7,497 nucleotides of DNA from Candidatus Woesearchaeota archaeon (GTDB lineage Archaea; Nanobdellota; Nanobdellia; Woesearchaeales; UBA11576): positions 1 to 7,497 of the forward strand of contig JACRKM010000061.1 of NCBI GenBank assembly GCA_016219765.1, given 5' to 3'. Both the position numbers and the translations under genes were made by a program. This document shows positions 4,295-7,497 of this stretch, piece after piece. The notes beneath the pieces were generated by a model. That model saw only the letters and a program-made list of their open reading frames with translations. It had not been told where the DNA came from and searched no databases. How positions within the stretch are numbered: position 1 is the stretch's first letter; the number at the start of each line of letters is the position of its first letter.

Positions 4295-7150
4295 ATGTCC
4301 CACAGTTCTTATCTTCGAATCCCGTCGGCAGGAAAGACGCCAATGAACGCAACAGCAACGCCCACAGGCAGTGCACCTCAAGGCATTACCAGAAAGGAAG
4401 TTCCTGATACTGATGAGACTATTCTCAGCAGCCTGAATCCTATTGTAAAGAAATGGTTCTTCTCCCGCTTTCTGTCACTTTCATTGCCTCAGAAATTTGG
4501 CGTATACAGCATTCATTGCAGAAATAACATATTGATCTCCGCTCCTACGGGTGCAACTAAAACATTGACAGGATTTCTTTCGATCCTCAATGAATTGGCT
4601 GATCTGGCGCTGTCTGATTCGCTCGAGGAACGAACGTACTGCATTTACATCAGTCCGCTCAAAGCGCTCAATTACGATATCGAGCATAATCTGAAAACAC
4701 CGCTTGCAGAAATCGAGGCTCTTGCTGGCCGGACGCTCGGCATTCGCGTGGCAGTGCGCACAGGCGATACTACAGAAAAAGAGCGTGCAGGAATGCTGAA
4801 GCAAGCACCGCACATTCTCATTACAACTCCGGAATCGCTGGGCATTTTGCTTCAGTCTATCAGCTTCCGTCAGCATTTGGCACGTGTGGAATGGGCGATT
4901 ATCGACGAGATTCATGCCCTTGCAGAGAACAAGCGCGGCGTCCACCTTTCATTGGCCCTTGAAATGCTGCAGCAATTGTCGCCTGGCTTATGCCGCATTG
5001 GCCTGTCAGCGACGGTTGCACCGCTCGATGATATTGCGCAATTTCTTGTAGGAATGGATCGCGAATGTGCGGTTGCGGATGTGCAGTTTCTCAAAGAGCT
5101 CGATCTGCAGGTGCTCAGCCCCGTGCCAAACCTGATCGACACTACGCACGAGTTCATGCATGAAAAAATGTACGAGCTTATCGATAAGCTTATTCAGGAA
5201 CATAAGACGACGCTGATTTTCACCAACACCAGAGCCGCGACGGAGCGCATCGTGCATCATCTCAAGGAAAGATTTCCACACAATTATACTGATCTGCTTC
5301 TTGAAGAAGATGAGCGTGATTTTGCTGGGCGTGATCTCGCTGGGCGTGATTTTGCTGAGCGTGATTTTACCATCGGCACCGCCGCTTTACAACCACAAAC
5401 GCAACAACAGAAAAAACAACAACCTGAAAACGTTCCAATGCCTGCTGTGCAAACCGCTGCGCAAACCAAACGCGTAACGGCCATCGGCGCGCATCACGGC
5501 TCATTGAGCAAGACGCACCGGCACACTATAGAGTCTCGTCTGCGCAAAGGCGAGCTGAAGTGCGTCGTGTGTTCCACGAGCCTTGAACTTGGCATTGACA
5601 TCGGATACATAGATCTCGTGATTCTGCTGGGCAGCCCGAAATCTGTTGCGCGCGCGCTGCAGCGCGTGGGAAGAAGCGGGCATCAGCTGCACAGCGTGAC
5701 GAAAGGCAGGATCATCGTACTTGATCGGGACGATCTGATCGAGTGCTCAGTGCTGCTCAAGAGCGCAATTGAAAAAAAGATTGATAGGATCCACATTCCA
5801 TCAAATTGCCTCGATGTGCTCGCGCAGCAGATTTATGGGATGTGCATCATCCAAAAATACCAGCTTGCGGAAATGTTCTGTCTCATTCGCAAAAGTTACT
5901 GCTATCGTTCACTCGCGCATGAAGATTTTCTTGAGGTGATCAAGTATCTTGCAGGCGAGTTTGCTTCTCTTGAGAACCGGCACATCTATGCGAAGATCTG
6001 GTACGATGCAGAGACAGGGGCTGTGGGACGTAAAGGCAAACTTGCGCGTGTGATTTACATGACAAACATCGGCACGATTCCCGACCAGACAGGAATCACT
6101 GTAAAAGTCGGTGCTCAACCGATCGGGACGCTTGATGAGATCTTCCTCGAACGGCTCAAGCGCGGAGACGTATTTGTTCTTGGAGGCAACACATATGAAT
6201 TCCTATTCTCGCGCGGCATGGTTGCGCAGGTAACTGCTGCCGTCGGAAGAAAACCTACGGTGCCGTCATGGTTCTCTGAGATGCTTCCGCTCAGTTTTGA
6301 TCTCGCGATTGAGATCGGACGTTTTCGGCGGTACATGGAAGAGAAATTTGAGGCAGGGATGGGCAGACAAGACATCCTGGCATTCATCCACGACTACTTG
6401 TACGTCGATGAAAACGCCGCGCAGGCAATCTGTGATTATCTGTATGAGCAGTATGAATACTGCGCTATTCCCCATCACAAAAAAATTCTTATCGAAAACT
6501 ACCTGGGTGAGGACAAGAAGTACATCATCTTTCACACGATATATGGGCGGCGGGTGAACGATTGCCTGTCGCGAGCAGTAGCTTTTGCAGTCTCGAAGAC
6601 GCAGCACCGCGATGTGGAGATCGGCGTAACCGACAACGGGTTTTATCTTGCTTCAAAGAAACACATTCCGGCGAGCCGCGTGTTCCACATGTTAGAATCC
6701 GCGCGCTTTGGAGAGCTGCTCAATATCGCCATTGACAAGACTCAAGTTCTGCAGAGAAGATTTAGGCATTGCGCGGGCCGGGCACTCATGATCCTGCGCA
6801 ACTACAAGGGAGAGCGTAAGCACGTAGGCCGCCAGCAGGTGAGTTCGATGATTCTACTATCAGCAGTGAAACGCATCTCTAAGGATTTTCCAATCCTAAA
6901 AGAAGCGAGAAGGGAGGTGCTTGAGGATCTCATGGACATTACTCACGCTAAAGAAATCATAGAACAAGTGGAACAAAATCGAATCGAAGTTAAGAATATC
7001 GACACCGCGATTCCAAGCCCATTTGCGTTTAATATCGTATTGCAAGGGCACCTCGACTTGCTGCGCATCGAAGACCGGCTGGAGTTTTTGAAAAGAATGC
7101 ATAACCTGGTTGTTGCAAAAATCAGCCTGGATCGTGGAAAACAGCTATAA
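4295..7150 (+). CDS. Lhr-type superfamily 2 DEAD/DEAH-box helicase with a noncanonical Walker A and an insertion in RecA2
   Basis: This 951-residue protein matches the archaeal Lhr (aLhr2-like) family, 3'-to-5' ATP-dependent DNA/RNA-DNA helicases linked to repair. RecA1 carries motif I APTGATKT (83-90), YISPLKALN, VRTGDT, TTPESLGILL, motif II DEIH (204-207) followed by the Lhr-typical ENKRGVHLSLALE, and SAT (238-240). RecA2 has TLIFTNTR (306-313), AHHGSLS (399-405), TSLELGIDIG and motif VI QRVGRSGH (456-463). Next come a winged-helix part and the Lhr-specific region with GTLDEIF (611-617), GDVFVLGGNTYEF and VPSWFSE (656-662), then IIFHTIYGRRVNDCLSRA of the DEAD-associated domain. Motif I has Thr88 where SF2 helicases have Gly (GSGKT becomes GATKT). 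Residues about 336-393 are an insertion with four ERDFA-like repeats and a Gln-rich linker. The first 40 residues look disordered, so the start could also be the ATG at 4343. It stands alone, divergent from NAD kinase. Confidence 0.93.
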   Translation: MSHSSYLRIPSAGKTPMNATATPTGSAPQGITRKEVPDTDETILSSLNPIVKKWFFSRFLSLSLPQKFGVYSIHCRNNILISAPTGATKTLTGFLSILNELADLALSDSLEERTYCIYISPLKALNYDIEHNLKTPLAEIEALAGRTLGIRVAVRTGDTTEKERAGMLKQAPHILITTPESLGILLQSISFRQHLARVEWAIIDEIHALAENKRGVHLSLALEMLQQLSPGLCRIGLSATVAPLDDIAQFLVGMDRECAVADVQFLKELDLQVLSPVPNLIDTTHEFMHEKMYELIDKLIQEHKTTLIFTNTRAATERIVHHLKERFPHNYTDLLLEEDERDFAGRDLAGRDFAERDFTIGTAALQPQTQQQKKQQPENVPMPAVQTAAQTKRVTAIGAHHGSLSKTHRHTIESRLRKGELKCVVCSTSLELGIDIGYIDLVILLGSPKSVARALQRVGRSGHQLHSVTKGRIIVLDRDDLIECSVLLKSAIEKKIDRIHIPSNCLDVLAQQIYGMCIIQKYQLAEMFCLIRKSYCYRSLAHEDFLEVIKYLAGEFASLENRHIYAKIWYDAETGAVGRKGKLARVIYMTNIGTIPDQTGITVKVGAQPIGTLDEIFLERLKRGDVFVLGGNTYEFLFSRGMVAQVTAAVGRKPTVPSWFSEMLPLSFDLAIEIGRFRRYMEEKFEAGMGRQDILAFIHDYLYVDENAAQAICDYLYEQYEYCAIPHHKKILIENYLGEDKKYIIFHTIYGRRVNDCLSRAVAFAVSKTQHRDVEIGVTDNGFYLASKKHIPASRVFHMLESARFGELLNIAIDKTQVLQRRFRHCAGRALMILRNYKGERKHVGRQQVSSMILLSAVKRISKDFPILKEARREVLEDLMDITHAKEIIEQVEQNRIEVKNIDTAIPSPFAFNIVLQGHLDLLRIEDRLEFLKRMHNLVVAKISLDRGKQL
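5312..5371 (+). repeat. Four tandem 15-bp repeats inside the helicase gene
   Basis: Units start at 5312, 5327, 5342 and 5357. Units 1 and 3 differ at one base, and unit 4 differs from unit 1 at two. They encode ERDFA, GRDLA, GRDFA and ERDFT (residues 340-359). The period is a multiple of three, so copy number can change without breaking the frame. A Gln/Ala/Pro-rich stretch follows to about residue 392. Confidence 0.9.
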
Positions 7151-7180
7151 CAACATCCATAACATTCCGCAGAATATATA

Positions 7181-7224
7181 CGGCGCATAAATAACAGCGC
7201 ATAATAACAAACAGCATATAATAA
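7181..7224. repeat. Three short imperfect direct repeats after the helicase gene
   Basis: CGGCGCATAAATAA (7181), CAGCGCATAATAA (7195) and CAGCATATAATAA (7212) are related 13-14 base units in the AT-rich gap. No function is apparent. The gap 7151-7363 otherwise holds a T-rich stretch at 7251-7260 that could end helicase transcription, and the promoter of the next gene. Confidence 0.4.
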
Positions 7225-7272
7225 TTAATGTTGCAGGTCGCGTTCTGGTAATTTCTTTTCTCAAAATCAAAA

Positions 7273-7286
7273 AGTATATAAATAAG
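7273..7286 (+). promoter_or_regulatory. TATA box (box A) of the truncated surface-protein gene
   Basis: AGTATATAAATAAG, preceded by an A-rich stretch that fits a B-recognition element, is a strong archaeal promoter core. It predicts transcription from about 7305 and a leader of roughly 60 bases before the TTG start at 7364. Confidence 0.6.
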
Positions 7287-7350
7287 TATACCCCTAAAGC
7301 TTCAACGATTAGTCACTTAAGGATTTTCAAGTTTCATATTCATTAAAAAA

Positions 7351-7355
7351 GAGGT
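7351..7355 (+). promoter_or_regulatory. Ribosome binding site supporting a TTG start
   Basis: GAGGT lies eight bases before TTG 7364. No ATG or workable GTG occurs in the right frame here: the GTG at 7357 is in another frame and soon meets a stop. Confidence 0.5.
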
Positions 7356-7363
7356 CGTGTATT

Positions 7364-7497
7364 TTGAGATTGAATTTTAAAAGGGTTGTTGGTGTTTTGT
7401 TTCTTGCTGTTCTTATTTTGTTTCTGTTGGTTGTGTATGTTTTTGGTGCTGTGACTATTGTTTCTCCTGCTAATTATACTTTTACGAATTTTTCTAA
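7364..7497 (+). CDS. N-terminus of a secreted or membrane-anchored surface protein (3' end beyond window)
   Basis: From TTG 7364 the frame stays open to the window end, 44 codons and two bases. The peptide has the form of a signal sequence or anchor: a basic start (LRLNFKR), a hydrophobic run of about 20 residues (VVGVLFLAVLILFLLVVYVF, residues 8-27), a small-residue GA that could be the cleavage point, and then VTIVSPANYTFTNFS. The last part resembles the opening of Ig-like or fibronectin-like repeat modules (pattern I-x-SP-x-N-x-T-[YF]-T-N) that are common in large archaeal surface proteins. Threonine and asparagine in that segment could be glycosylation sites. Codon use is heavily T-ending (GTT, TTT, CTT), unlike the helicase before it. 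Its own promoter and ribosome binding site show it is a separate transcription unit. The specific function cannot be told from this fragment. Confidence 0.65.
   Translation, partial: MRLNFKRVVGVLFLAVLILFLLVVYVFGAVTIVSPANYTFTNFS

Noticed and set aside
4912..5281. Antisense frames within the helicase gene
   Set aside because: They are shadows of a clearly conserved plus-strand gene and have no ribosome binding sites or recognisable motifs.
5312..5371. Tandem repeats as a CRISPR array or pentapeptide-repeat protein
   Set aside because: The units abut with no spacers and stay in frame within one gene. Four units of E/G-R-D-F/L-A do not follow the A[D/N]LxX pattern well or reach the length of a pentapeptide-repeat fold.

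Overview
The window looks like a piece of an archaeal chromosome, possibly from a DPANN-type lineage (for example Woesearchaeota-like). The lineage is an inference. It rests on TATA-like box A elements 25-30 bases ahead of several genes, two starts that look leaderless, GGTGAT-type ribosome binding sites, an archaeal Lhr-type helicase, a divergent NAD kinase of a kind I associate with such genomes, and the start of a secreted surface protein. No rRNA, tRNA or CRISPR array was seen.

Layout, left to right. Bases 1-171 hold GC-rich, foldable sequence with no recognised gene; it may be the right end of an element running in from outside. Bases 180-758 hold a type II toxin-antitoxin operon, an AbrB/MazE-like antitoxin followed by a RelE/ParE-like toxin, behind a palindromic TATA box. 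Bases 886-3383 hold an adenylosuccinate lyase gene (purB) split by a complete IS630-family insertion sequence at 1983-3085. The IS has 25-bp inverted repeats, a 3-bp TAA direct repeat that includes the expected TA duplication, and a transposase in two frames joined by an A8 slippery run. Removing the IS and one repeat copy restores an unbroken 463-codon purB. Bases 3444-4235 (minus strand) hold a NAD kinase-like gene. From a shared AT-rich promoter the opposite way runs a 951-residue Lhr-type superfamily 2 helicase (4295-7150) with an altered Walker A motif and a repeat-bearing insertion in its second RecA domain. After 7364 begins a membrane-anchored or secreted protein that runs off the window.

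The genes do not form one pathway. PurB would serve AMP synthesis from IMP, NAD kinase makes NADP, and the helicase belongs to DNA repair or nucleic-acid processing. The left half (toxin-antitoxin, IS, possible element end) reads as a plastic, recently rearranged patch beside a housekeeping half. Composition agrees: toxin-antitoxin and purB are AT-rich with mostly AGA arginine codons, while the IS and helicase are GC-richer with many CGC/CGT codons. No stretch above 300 bases lacks a gene; the longest gaps are 1-232 and 7151-7363.
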